Below are positions 35,877 through 43,745 of a stretch of 54,168 bases of DNA, piece after piece (position 1 is the stretch's first letter; each line of letters opens with the position of its first letter). A program made the position numbers and the translations under genes. The notes beneath the pieces were generated by a model, which made no database searches, had not been told where the DNA came from, and saw only the letters and a program-made list of their open reading frames with translations. The stretch is from the NCBI GenBank assembly GCA_030680405.1, contig JAUXVT010000005.1:1-54168 (forward strand), in the 5' to 3' direction. Source of the DNA: Thiobacillus sp. Lineage in GTDB: Bacteria > Pseudomonadota > Gammaproteobacteria > Burkholderiales > Thiobacillaceae.

Positions 35877-37730
35877 ATGAACCGACTCGCGCACTACACC
35901 CGCTGGCTCGTTCTCTGTCTGTTGTCGTCCTCGGTGCTGGCTGCCTCGCCCGACGGCGTGGTGGCGGTATCGCATCCGGCCGCGGCCGCAGCCGGCGCGC
36001 GCCTGCTGGCGCAGGGCGGCAACGCCATCGATGTCGCGGCAGCGGTGCAGTTCGCGCTCAACGTGGTCGAGCCGCAATCTTCCGGCATCGGCGGCGGCGG
36101 CTTCATGCTGATTCACCTAGCCAAAACCAACGAGACCTTCATCGTCGATTCGCGCGAGCGCGCGCCGGCCCAAGCCAGCGCCGACATGTTTGCCCCCGAC
36201 GGCCTGCCGATGCCTTTTCCGCTGGGCTCGACCAGCGGCCTCGCGGTCGGCGTACCGGGCACCGTGCGCGGCGTCGACACCGCGTTGCGCCGCTGGGGCA
36301 ACAAGAAGCTGGCCGACACGCTGGCGCCCGCGATCGAACTCGCCGAGCGCGGCTTTCGCGTCAACCGCCTCCTCGCCGCCGACATCGCAAACGACGGCGG
36401 CCGCACCCAGATCCATCCCGAGACCGCCGCGATCTTCCGCCCCGGCGGCGTGCCGCTGGCCGAAGGCGACTGGCTGATGCAGCCCGACCTCGCCAAAACC
36501 CTCAAGCGCATCGCCGCAAAAGGGCCGGATGCCTTCTATCGCGGGCAGCTGGCACGGGCGATTGTCAAAGCGCAGCAGCGCACGCGCAGCGAACTGGGCG
36601 AAGCCGGAAAGGGCCGCATGACGCTATTCGATCTCGCGCAGTATCAGGTCGCGATCCGTGAACCCCTGATCGGCCACTACCGCGGCTGGACGCTGGCAGG
36701 TATGCCGCCGCCCTCTTCCGGAGGCCTCACCATGCTGCAGATGTTGAAGATGCTGGAGCGCTTTCCGCTCGGTGACGCCGCGCAGGGCTACGGCTTCGGC
36801 AGCCCCAAGACCCTGCACGCAATGATCGAGGTGATGCGCCTGGCCTTCGCCGACCGCGTGGTGTGGATCGGCGACGACGATGCCGCGACGGTGCCGCAAC
36901 AGGGTCTGCTGCATCCCGACTATCTGGCGATGCGCGCGGCCTTGATCCAGGCGGACCGCCGCATGGAGACACCGCAGGCTGGCGACCCCCTACCTTGGGA
37001 TTCGTCCACCGCCGTGCGGCCGAAACCGTCACGCACCCTGCAGGAAAGCCCCCACACCACCCATTTCTCCATCGTCGACCGCTGGGGCAACGTGGTCAGC
37101 TACACCAGCACCATCGAGTTCACCTGGGGCTCGGGCATCACCGTGCCGGGCTACGGCTTCCTGCTCAACAACGAGCTGACCGATTTCAATTTTTTGCCTA
37201 GCGCCGACGCCGCCACGGGCAACCCCGGCGCCAACGACGTCGAGCCCCATAAACGCCCGCGCTCCAGCATGGCGCCCATGCTATTGTTCAAGGACGGCAA
37301 GCCCGTCGCCGCCTACGGATCGCCCGGCGGCGCCACTATCATTAACTCCGTGCTCAACGTCACCCTCAACCTCATCGACCACGGCATGTCCATGCAGCAG
37401 GCTATCGACGCCCCGCGTCTGTCTGTCACCCACGCGGCAGGCAAGGTGAGTTGCGAAGGCGGCCAGGATTTCATGCAGCCGCGTTTCGGCATTGCCGCGC
37501 AGGACACCCTGCGCGTGCTGGGGCATGTTGGACTGGGAGAAGCCGGGACGGATGGCTGTCAGGAAACGATCGGCTCGGTGCAGGCCGTCGTTGTCGATCT
37601 TGCGACTGGCGAGCATCGCGGTGCCGCCGACCCGCGTCGCGAGGGGACGGTGATTCGGGTTAAGTCCCGTGGAGCTAAAATCGACGCAACGACTTCGATA
37701 CATCTACAGTCGAAACAGTCGATTCCCTGA
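35877..37730 (+). CDS. ggt: gamma-glutamyltransferase
   Basis: The 617-residue precursor has a signal peptide (about 1-22) and the full GGT fold. Self-cleavage before the nucleophilic Thr (T394 in PHTTHFSIVD) would give large and small chains in the periplasm. Other motifs are SSGIGGGGFM (68-77), the glutamate-binding region DSRERAP and SSMAPMLLFKDGKP plus GSPGGATI in the small chain. It hydrolyses or transfers the gamma-glutamyl group of glutathione. About 20 residues beyond the usual end (after REGTVIRVK) look unlike the family and may be added junk sequence. Confidence 0.94.
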   Translation: MNRLAHYTRWLVLCLLSSSVLAASPDGVVAVSHPAAAAAGARLLAQGGNAIDVAAAVQFALNVVEPQSSGIGGGGFMLIHLAKTNETFIVDSRERAPAQASADMFAPDGLPMPFPLGSTSGLAVGVPGTVRGVDTALRRWGNKKLADTLAPAIELAERGFRVNRLLAADIANDGGRTQIHPETAAIFRPGGVPLAEGDWLMQPDLAKTLKRIAAKGPDAFYRGQLARAIVKAQQRTRSELGEAGKGRMTLFDLAQYQVAIREPLIGHYRGWTLAGMPPPSSGGLTMLQMLKMLERFPLGDAAQGYGFGSPKTLHAMIEVMRLAFADRVVWIGDDDAATVPQQGLLHPDYLAMRAALIQADRRMETPQAGDPLPWDSSTAVRPKPSRTLQESPHTTHFSIVDRWGNVVSYTSTIEFTWGSGITVPGYGFLLNNELTDFNFLPSADAATGNPGANDVEPHKRPRSSMAPMLLFKDGKPVAAYGSPGGATIINSVLNVTLNLIDHGMSMQQAIDAPRLSVTHAAGKVSCEGGQDFMQPRFGIAAQDTLRVLGHVGLGEAGTDGCQETIGSVQAVVVDLATGEHRGAADPRREGTVIRVKSRGAKIDATTSIHLQSKQSIP

Positions 37731-37742
37731 ATGGAGGCCGCG

Positions 37743-38051
37743 ATGACTGTCACCAATGAAATGCGCCCGATTAGCCCCGGTGAAATCCTGCGCGAAGAAT
37801 TCATCATCCCGCTGGGGCTCTCCGCCAACGCCCTCGCCATCGCCCTGCGCGTTCCTGCGCCGCGCATCAACGACATCGCGCGCGGGCGCCGTGCCATCAC
37901 CGCCGACACCGCCCTGCGCCTGGCGCGCTACTTCGACACCAGCGCGGAGTTCTGGCTCGGCCTGCAGTCGGACTACGATATGAAGCTTGCCCTGGCCGAG
38001 CATGGCGCCCGCATCAATCAGGATGTCGTACCGATGGGGCAGGCCGCGTGA
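37743..38051 (+). CDS. higA: HigA-type XRE-family antitoxin/regulator
   Basis: The 102-residue protein begins RPISPGEILREEF and has the helix-turn-helix of HigA (SANALAIALRVPAPRINDIARGRR) and the typical ARYFDTSAEFWLGLQSDYDM. HigA binds its own promoter and neutralises HigB. higB normally lies just upstream, but here ggt is immediately upstream with no toxin gene, so this is an orphan. GGAGG lies five bases before this ATG; an ATG at 37731 adds four residues. Confidence 0.82.
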   Translation: MTVTNEMRPISPGEILREEFIIPLGLSANALAIALRVPAPRINDIARGRRAITADTALRLARYFDTSAEFWLGLQSDYDMKLALAEHGARINQDVVPMGQAA

Positions 38052-38269
38052 CAGATATTAAGAAATATCAACGTATGACCTTTACGCTGACTTGCTGGCA
38101 TCAGTAGCTGGTTTCGGTAGAGTAGAGATGTGGCGCGGTAGCCGTAGGTTTGGTTTGTCTGTTTCCGCCCCTTTCGTCTGGCGGTGCCCAAGTAACCTTG
38201 CCATAACCCCGTTTCCACATCCCCTCATCGAACCGGACGGGCAGATTTCCCACATCCGGCTGCTGTCAT

Positions 38270-38929
38270 GCAGACCCGATCACGCAAGGTTGAGATACCC
38301 AGCGGCCGAAGCTTGCCATTGGCCTTCGGGATGAACACTCTCCTGATGGGGTCCGGTCAGTAGGTCTCCTCTCTGAGCGCAAGCGCCAGTTCGTCCAGTC
38401 ACCGCTGCACCCCGTACGCTTCGACGTCCGCGAAGTCCTGCCGATCCACACCCGGTGCGCCCTTAGTTGGAGCGGCACTGGGCATAGGCATGGACCAGGA
38501 TGTCTTCCCGGTAAATCTTGTCGTACAGGGCGTAGAAGCGGTAGCCGGCTTCTGACTTCGCTTTCGCGTTAACGCTATCTGTGCAGTTTCTGAACACTGA
38601 TCGGAGTTGATAGGTTGCCCAATCTCCAGGTCCCTCGCTACGTAATGCGTCTGTCTTGAACTGAGGCCCCTTCCCTCCACCGGTACTACCCGGTTTCCCC
38701 GGTACTACGGGCCTCTCCGCTTCGCGTTAACGCTATCTGTGCAGTTTCTGAACACTGATCGGAGTTGATAGGTTGCCCAATCTCCAGGTCCCTCGCTACG
38801 TAATGCGTCTGTCTTGAACTGAGGCCCCTTCCCTCCACCGGTATTACCCGGTTTCCCCGGCCTCTCCGCCACCCCCAAGGCGCCCGAACCGTCTCTCATG
38901 AGCGTTCGGTTGGCCATCCCTGACCGCAC
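38270..38929 (-). pseudogene. group II intron reverse transcriptase/maturase, N-terminal remnant
   Basis: The frames carry pieces of the intron-encoded protein: GGGKGPQFKTDALRSEGPG, then after a shift NKGAPGVDRQDFADVEAYG (start of the RT domain) and, in another frame, [18 protein letters not shown], the RT1 motif. The reading stops at RDRV near 38270, where the rest of the RT, the maturase and any endonuclease domain are gone. A 140-bp segment is repeated within it and breaks the frame. Confidence 0.75.
38563..38860 (-). repeat. 140-bp direct duplication inside the intron ORF
   Basis: 38563-38702 and 38721-38860 are identical apart from one base (C/T at 38685/38843 or so), separated by 18 bases (offset 158). 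The near identity shows the duplication is recent relative to the decay around it. Confidence 0.9.
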
Positions 38930-39270
38930 CTTGGGGCTTCCCGTGTTGCGTGCGCTTTCCTTGTGTACATGCCTGTCGCCACTATCCCGGCACAGCGACT
39001 GGCGGTACTGCTTTGCTCATCCATCCAGTCGTGTCAGCCTTCCCCGAAAGGGTCGTCGGGTCGGCCTGTGCATCGTCCTTTTCGAGACTTGCTCAGCGTT
39101 CACTCGCGTTACGGCCTGCACACTCGCGCTGCCACCGAATTTTGTGGCCCGCTATCCGAAGGCTTCAGCCATTTCGTTACCTCCACAGCTGCTCCGGTTG
39201 CTTCCGACTGGAGCATTTCGCCGGGCGGGGCTTGCACCCACTGGAAAAGCGCCGCCTTTGCACGGCGCAC

Positions 39271-39506
39271 ACCCGGAAGAGACGGTCGCGGCATGTTTGC
39301 CGAAGGTCTGTTTAGCAGCGAACAGCGGCCATCTGTAAACGGACGCCATATACTTTAAACTCTTGGCTGTTGAAGTTTTCAGTCAACTTTTCCCCGGTAG
39401 ATTCTAATCCCAACCGCACCACTGCTTAATAATTGAGCGGACATGAAGAGAGCGGGTCTGGTAGTGTGGCTAGTGCGAGTCACCCACACACCAGGAGACG
39501 CCCCTC
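39271..39506. other. flanking sequence between intron and IS30 copy
   Basis: These 236 bases hold the 5' exon side of the intron (minus strand) and the upstream end of the IS30 copy. No gene is convincing. The target of the intron could not be recognised. Confidence 0.35.
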
Positions 39507-40491
39507 ATGCCTTACGTGCAGCTTACCTCAGAAGAACGTTACGTTATTTAGCACCTGAAGCTGTTCAAACTCAGCCTGCGAGAAATTGCACGCCGACTTG
39601 GCCGCCATCACAGCACCATCAGCCGGGAGATCAAGCGCAATGGGCCAGTTGTCCCAACATGGGTTTATTGGCATGAAGGTGCGCACTAGCAAGCACTGCA
39701 ACGCAGAAGGCAGCCTCGCCGCCACAGACGACGCAGCCATACCCCACTGGTGGATTATGTTGAACAAAGCCTGCGAGCGGCGTGGTCGCCTGACGTCATT
39801 GCCGCGAGATTGGAGATTGACCATCCGGATGATGCGAGGATGCGCGTCAGCATCGAGACGGTCTATCGCGATGCCGCTCTTGGTGGTCAGCTTTTTGGCT
39901 GTCTGTGCCGCAGCCACAAGAAACGCCGCAGGCAGCGCCGTCATGGAACCGGGCGCGGCCTGATTCCGGGGCGTATCAGCATTGATGAGCGGCCCGATCT
40001 GGTCGCTACCCGTCAACGTTTCGGCGACTGGGAGGGTGATACGGTCGAGGGCGCAAAGGGCAGCGGTCATATCACTACCCACGTCGGGCGCAAGAGCCGC
40101 TATCTGATCGCCGCCAAGCTCGCCAACAAGACCGCCAGAACGACGGCCGACGCGGTCACCGCTGTATTCAAACGCGTGCCCAGAACGCTGCGGCATACGT
40201 TGACGCTGGGCAATGGGAAGGAGTTCGCCCGTTTCAAAAATATTGAAAAGGGCACGGTACTGGCGATCTATTTCGCCGACCCATATTCAGCCTGGCAGCG
40301 CGGAACGAACAAGAACACCAATGGCTTGCTACGAATCCACCCTTCCAAAGGGCTCGGACTTCAGAAACGTTACCGAGGAATCACTTGCATCTGCCGTCAA
40401 AAAACTCATTCATCGACCCCGCAAATGCCTCGGCTACCGGACACCTCATGAGGTCTTTCAAGATGCTAGGCGTGGTGCAGTTGGAGAGTGA
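39507..40491 (+). pseudogene. IS30-family transposase, inactive
   Basis: MPYVQLTSEERYVI at 39507 is followed at once by an in-frame TAG. The helix-turn-helix LREIARRLGRHHSTISREIKRNGP is readable, then frames change until the catalytic region (39750 on): WEGDTVEG with the first Asp. The segment normally LDNGKEFA reads LGNGKEFA, and the usual GTNENTNGLLR reads GTNKNTNGLLR, so the second and third DDE residues are both replaced. A further shift near 40340 puts the C-terminus (KCLGYRTPHEVF) in another frame. The element is dead. Confidence 0.88.
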
Positions 40492-40514
40492 ATCCACCCC
40501 CTGACACGGGCGGG

Positions 40515-40542
40515 CCATAAGCGGGTTGCTGTTACAAATTTG
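40515..40542 (+). repeat. IS1595-type end, copy 1 (before the oxygenase genes)
   Basis: These 28 bases (beginning CCATAAGCGGGTTGCTGTTA) are identical to 42856-42883, in the same orientation. Similarity continues more weakly for about 30 bases. The second copy leads into an IS1595-type transposase remnant, so this one is probably the end of another copy, cut off near 40650. Confidence 0.7.
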
Positions 40543-40670
40543 ACGCACTCTGTCATGACACTCAGCAACAACTTGGCACGTTTTGACCTGATGATAGCTC
40601 CCATAACGGCAGTGACGCTTGTGGCGCTGTACGTGAAGCCAATTAAATCTATCTGGCATGGGCTATGATT

Positions 40671-40692
40671 ACACCTTTGATTTTACAGGTGT
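40671..40692. promoter_or_regulatory. inverted repeat upstream of the sigma-54 promoter
   Basis: ACACCT (40671-40676) and AGGTGT (40687-40692) form a 6-10-6 palindrome about 70-90 bases upstream of the -24 box. This is the usual place for an enhancer-binding activator of a sigma-54 promoter. Confidence 0.45.
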
Positions 40693-40757
40693 TTATCCGT
40701 CTCCGATTGACAGCCTTTATATTTTTTTCTCACTACTTCAGAGAATGGAGCCAAGAA

Positions 40758-40773
40758 TGGCACGCATTATGCT
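40758..40773 (+). promoter_or_regulatory. sigma-54 (RpoN) promoter of the oxygenase genes
   Basis: TGGCACGCATTATGCT matches TGGCACG-N4-TTGCW at all but one base, with exactly ten bases between the invariant GG and GC. It ends 69 bases before the oxygenase start. A palindrome ATACC-CATT-GGTAT (40783-40796) follows it. Confidence 0.7.
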
Positions 40774-40842
40774 GATAGGCCAATACCCATTGGTATATGG
40801 GGATGGTTTTATCGTAAATTATTCTCAATGGAGGTAACTCAA

Positions 40843-42081
40843 ATGTCGCGCAACAGTGAGCAGTGGACACAAAAACCCAATCTTCCGACTACGCATTACT
40901 CGGATCCGATTATTTACTCCGATCCTGTCATCTTCGAGGAGGAGAAGGAAAAGATCTTCAAGAATACATGGCTCCTCGCGTCGCATGAAAGCGAGTTGCC
41001 CAATCCTCATGACTTTCGGACCTATGACCATCCTGGCGGCACGAAGCTTGTCATTGTACGCGGGGATGACATGAAAATCCGTACTTTCATCAACATGTGT
41101 CCGCACCGCGGTAACCTGCTGGTTTACGAACCTTCAGGGAATTCCAAGAATCTTGTTTGCATTTTCCACCAGTGGGCTTTCAACGCCAAAGGCGACTGCG
41201 TGGACATTCCACGCGAGAAGGAAGGTTACCAGGACCGCGTGGGCAAGAGCGACGTGGCGCTCAGGGAAGTACGCACTGAAACGGCGTTCGGCGGTTTCGT
41301 GTGGGTCAACCTTGACGACAATTGCGTGCCGCTCAAAGAGTACATTGCCGGCGCGCTGGATTACATGCTGCCTGAATTGGAGACGGAGCCTCTGGAGACG
41401 ATGTGGTACTACCAGGGCACGATCAACACCAATTGGAAGCTGATCCACGACACCAATAGCGAGTTCTACCACGACTACCTGCACTACCATAATCGGATCA
41501 CCGGGATGACAGATCCCAAGACCGGTTACTGGACGCGCAAAATGAAGGCCTTCCCCAACGGGCATGCCCAAGTAGGCACGATGGAAGCCAGTTACGAGCA
41601 ATACCAGGGCGGCGGCCATTCAAAGCTGGGTTGGCCCAATTTGCCGGCCGGTTGGAAGCTGGTTGACCTATACCCCTGCATCACGTTCAACCTGCGTAAC
41701 TCGGTGCTTCGGATCGATACTTATATTCCGCTGTCCGCGAACAAAATGTATTTCGAGTTCCGCGCAATGGGCCTGAAGAGCGACACACCTGAAATTCGGC
41801 GGCAGCGCCAAAAGGATGGGGCCGTGATCTGGAGTCCTTGGGGGCGCAACCTTCATGAAGACCTGATTGCTTCCGAGGGTCAGACCATCGCCATGGCGAA
41901 GGACAGCGAGAAGATGTACTTCATAGCGGCTCGCGAGGAAGGAGCCGGCTGTCAGGACGAAATCGCCCTGCGCCACTACTTTACCGAATGGGACAAGCGC
42001 ATGGGCCGCAGCCACAATGATCCGATGGCCAAATCTAATGATCCGATGGCCAAATCTGTGGCGCGCACCGTCGCGGCGTAA
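40843..42081 (+). CDS. Rieske non-haem iron oxygenase, alpha subunit
   Basis: The 412-residue protein has an N-terminal Rieske [2Fe-2S] domain with C86-x-H88 and C106-x2-H109 (17 residues between, the ring-hydroxylating spacing). In the mononuclear iron region the usual D-x2-H-x4-H reads E207-x2-H210 with further His at 214 and 216, so the bridging Asp is Glu and the second His is displaced. Such enzymes hydroxylate aromatic or other organic substrates with O2; the substrate here is unknown. The start at 40843 follows GGAGGT at seven bases. Near the C-terminus NDPMAKS occurs twice through a perfect 21-bp tandem repeat (42016-42057). The electron-supplying reductase is not nearby. Confidence 0.85.
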   Translation: MSRNSEQWTQKPNLPTTHYSDPIIYSDPVIFEEEKEKIFKNTWLLASHESELPNPHDFRTYDHPGGTKLVIVRGDDMKIRTFINMCPHRGNLLVYEPSGNSKNLVCIFHQWAFNAKGDCVDIPREKEGYQDRVGKSDVALREVRTETAFGGFVWVNLDDNCVPLKEYIAGALDYMLPELETEPLETMWYYQGTINTNWKLIHDTNSEFYHDYLHYHNRITGMTDPKTGYWTRKMKAFPNGHAQVGTMEASYEQYQGGGHSKLGWPNLPAGWKLVDLYPCITFNLRNSVLRIDTYIPLSANKMYFEFRAMGLKSDTPEIRRQRQKDGAVIWSPWGRNLHEDLIASEGQTIAMAKDSEKMYFIAAREEGAGCQDEIALRHYFTEWDKRMGRSHNDPMAKSNDPMAKSVARTVAA

Positions 42082-42166
42082 ACGTCTAGGGCGATGCACT
42101 GTCCGGCCCGGTCAGCCGGGCTTGGACTGTGCCAAACTTATATTTAACGTATGTTAAGGAGATGAA

Positions 42167-42643
42167 ATGAGCACGAAACTGAATGGAAACCGAGTCGGTG
42201 TCGAGGAGTTGATTTATGAGTCTTGCATGCTGATGGATGAGCGCAATTGGAACGGCTTTCTCGGCCTGTGCGACGACGGTTTCGAGTACATGCTGACCGC
42301 ATATAGCCCTGAAATCAAGAAAGACATGACATTTCTCGACCACGACAGGAAGGAACTCAAAGACCTTTTTGACCTTCTGCCGAAGCACAATACCGACCGC
42401 TCGCCGTTTACGCGTAACGCGACCGTATATAAGGTTGACTATGACGATGCCAAGAAACAAGCCAATGTCGTGTCGGCCTTTCAGATATTCAAAACCACTC
42501 TGGATGGCGGCAGGACCGGACTGTTCGCGGTCGGCAAGTACTACGACACCGTGTCTCTGGGGGGAGCGAAGCCGACGTTGGTCAAGCGCCACGTCAAGCT
42601 CGACACCCGCGACCTGGCGGTTGGGACTCACTATCCGTTCTGA
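42167..42643 (+). CDS. ring-hydroxylating oxygenase, beta subunit
   Basis: The 158-residue protein has the small NTF2-like fold pattern of oxygenase beta subunits (YESCMLMDERNWNGFLGLC at the start; FAVGKYYDTV and VKRHVKLDTRDL near the end). It is structural, forming the alpha3-beta3 core. It starts 85 bases after the alpha gene with AAGGAG before the ATG. A diverged second copy of its C-terminal half lies at 48370-48648. A long hairpin follows the stop. Confidence 0.82.
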   Translation: MSTKLNGNRVGVEELIYESCMLMDERNWNGFLGLCDDGFEYMLTAYSPEIKKDMTFLDHDRKELKDLFDLLPKHNTDRSPFTRNATVYKVDYDDAKKQANVVSAFQIFKTTLDGGRTGLFAVGKYYDTVSLGGAKPTLVKRHVKLDTRDLAVGTHYPF

Positions 42644-42708
42644 CACCCCTGTGCCTGTCAAAGCGGTCTCGCGCACCTGGGGTGTCGGAGAAGGATTTCC
42701 GACCTGCT

Positions 42709-42754
42709 AGCCACTCGCCCTCTCCCCCGCGTCCGGTGGAGAGGGCGAGTGGCT
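42709..42754 (+). terminator. 17-bp perfect hairpin after the oxygenase beta gene
   Basis: AGCCACTCGCCCTCTCC (42709-42725) pairs fully with 42738-42754 around a 12-base loop. No T-run follows directly. It probably ends or stabilises the oxygenase mRNA. The duplicate locus keeps a hairpin of different sequence (48721-48748). Confidence 0.6.
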
Positions 42755-42855
42755 GAGGACACTGCCGCAGAGGTGGCTTCTCGTCGCAACCCGCACGGGA
42801 CGGCGCTTTCTCGCTACTTTGTTTTTCATTCAAATGCAAATGGGAATAAGGCGAA

Positions 42856-42932
42856 CCATAAGCGGGTTGCTGTTACAAATTTGGCACCCTTTGTTATGAC
42901 ACCTAGTAACACGTTATGACACCTAGTAACAC
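42856..42932 (+). repeat. IS1595-type end, copy 2, with a 20-bp tandem repeat
   Basis: 42856-42883 matches copy 1 exactly. It is followed by two tandem copies of a 20-mer (about 42894-42932) built on TTATGACACCTAGTAACACG. The transposase remnant begins about 30 bases later, so this is the left end of that element. Confidence 0.7.
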
Positions 42933-42964
42933 GTAGTTGTCACATCCCTGACAATCATAAGAAC

Positions 42965-43457
42965 ACTTGTGGAACAGGCGTGTGCCGGCGGTGCGCCGCC
43001 ACAAGGACAAGTGGCTGCAATACACGCAACAAATGGCGCAAGTGCAGAGCGTGCGCAAGAGCGCGGCGGTTTGTGAGGTGCATCGCAATATGGCATTCCG
43101 TTGGCGTTATCACTTCCTCGAACTGCCTAACGCCCAGCAGGCGGTCCGCCTGGTGGGGCATTCCCGAAGTGGATGAAACGGTATTCCTTGAATCGTCCAA
43201 AGGAAAGAAACGCGGAATGACGCGCACGTCCCGCAAGCGCGGTGGCAAAGCCGCAAAATGCGGCTTGTCCAATGAACAGATTCCCGTGCTGATTTGCCGG
43301 GGCCGCACCGGGAACACGGCTGACTTTGTGCTGGAGAAGGCAGACAAGGTGCAATCGGGGCCGTGCTCAAACCGATCCTGGCGAGCGATGCCCATTCTGT
43401 GTACGGATAGTGGCAAGGCTTTGGGCGCAGTTGCGCGGAGATGCAGCTCCACCGAGT
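42965..43457 (+). pseudogene. IS1595 (ISXO2-like) transposase remnant
   Basis: HKDKWLQYTQQM, then FRWRYHFL, and after a frameshift VDETVFLESSKGKKRG, RKRGGKAAKCGLSNEQIPVL and TADFVLEKADKV are the family pattern around the first catalytic Asp. Frame changes occur near 43165 and 43355, and the C-terminal half is missing where the sequence joins the cysH remnant at about 43457. Not functional. Confidence 0.82.
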
Positions 43458-43745
43458 CTAGAAAGCGTTGATGCCGTTCGTGCGCACGTAGGCTTCTGCC
43501 GCCGACGATTCGGAGAAGAACGCCTTCAGTTTCGTACCAAAGCCCGCTTCTCGACCTCGCCGATCAGGGTATAGGTTTCGCCCGGCAGGCTGCCGGTGTC
43601 GAGCGAGAAGATTTCGATCGGCAAGGTGTTGCTGGACCAGGTCCGTCAAACGCCGAAGCTGTTGGTAAAGCAGAGTTCACCATGCGAACCGAACTCGTCG
43701 ACTGCGGCGCGCAGGACGGCACTCAGTTCCGGGCGGGTGGCGGGG
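43458..43745 (-). pseudogene. cysH: PAPS/APS reductase (cysH) N-terminal remnant
   Basis: On the minus strand the pieces ELCFTNSFGV, LTDLVQQH, NTLPIEIFSLDTGSLPGETY and FGTKLKAFFSESSAAEAYV form the first part of an assimilatory (phospho)adenylylsulfate reductase, in three frames. The sequence ends at the junction with the IS1595 remnant, so the Fe-S or C-terminal catalytic Cys region is gone. It would have followed the DUF934 gene in the usual cysI-DUF934-cysH order. Confidence 0.75.

Larger units (their letters stand above)
38114..39270 (-). mobile_element. group II intron, internally deleted
   Basis: Read on the minus strand, the sequence begins at 39270 with GTGCGCCGTG and, about 25 bases later, CAGTGGGTGCAAGCCCC, the usual 5' end of a bacterial group II intron. 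About 340 bases of ribozyme-type sequence follow, then the N-terminal part of the intron reverse transcriptase (from 38929). A domain V-like hairpin (AGCCGGATGTGG, GAAA, ...CGTCCGGTT) is at 38230-38262. A GATGTGG/CCACATC pair (38215-38221 and 38127-38133) and a CTACTCTAC end near 38116 look like domain VI. Most of the reverse transcriptase is missing, so the intron cannot move on its own. The 3' boundary is approximate. Confidence 0.6.

Noticed and set aside
38899-39358. Three overlapping plus-strand frames of 120-150 codons
   Set aside because: They lie over the 5' ribozyme part of the group II intron on the other strand. Such frames recur in databases as spurious proteins.
40707-40742. Sigma-70 promoter using TTGACA before the oxygenase genes
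   Set aside because: No -10 box at 16-18 bases was found, while a much better sigma-54 match lies closer to the gene.
40843-42081. Methanesulfonate monooxygenase MsmA
   Set aside because: As I recall, MsmA has about 26 residues between the two halves of its Rieske motif. Here there are 17, so I do not use the name, although a relationship of the alpha/beta pair to that group remains possible.
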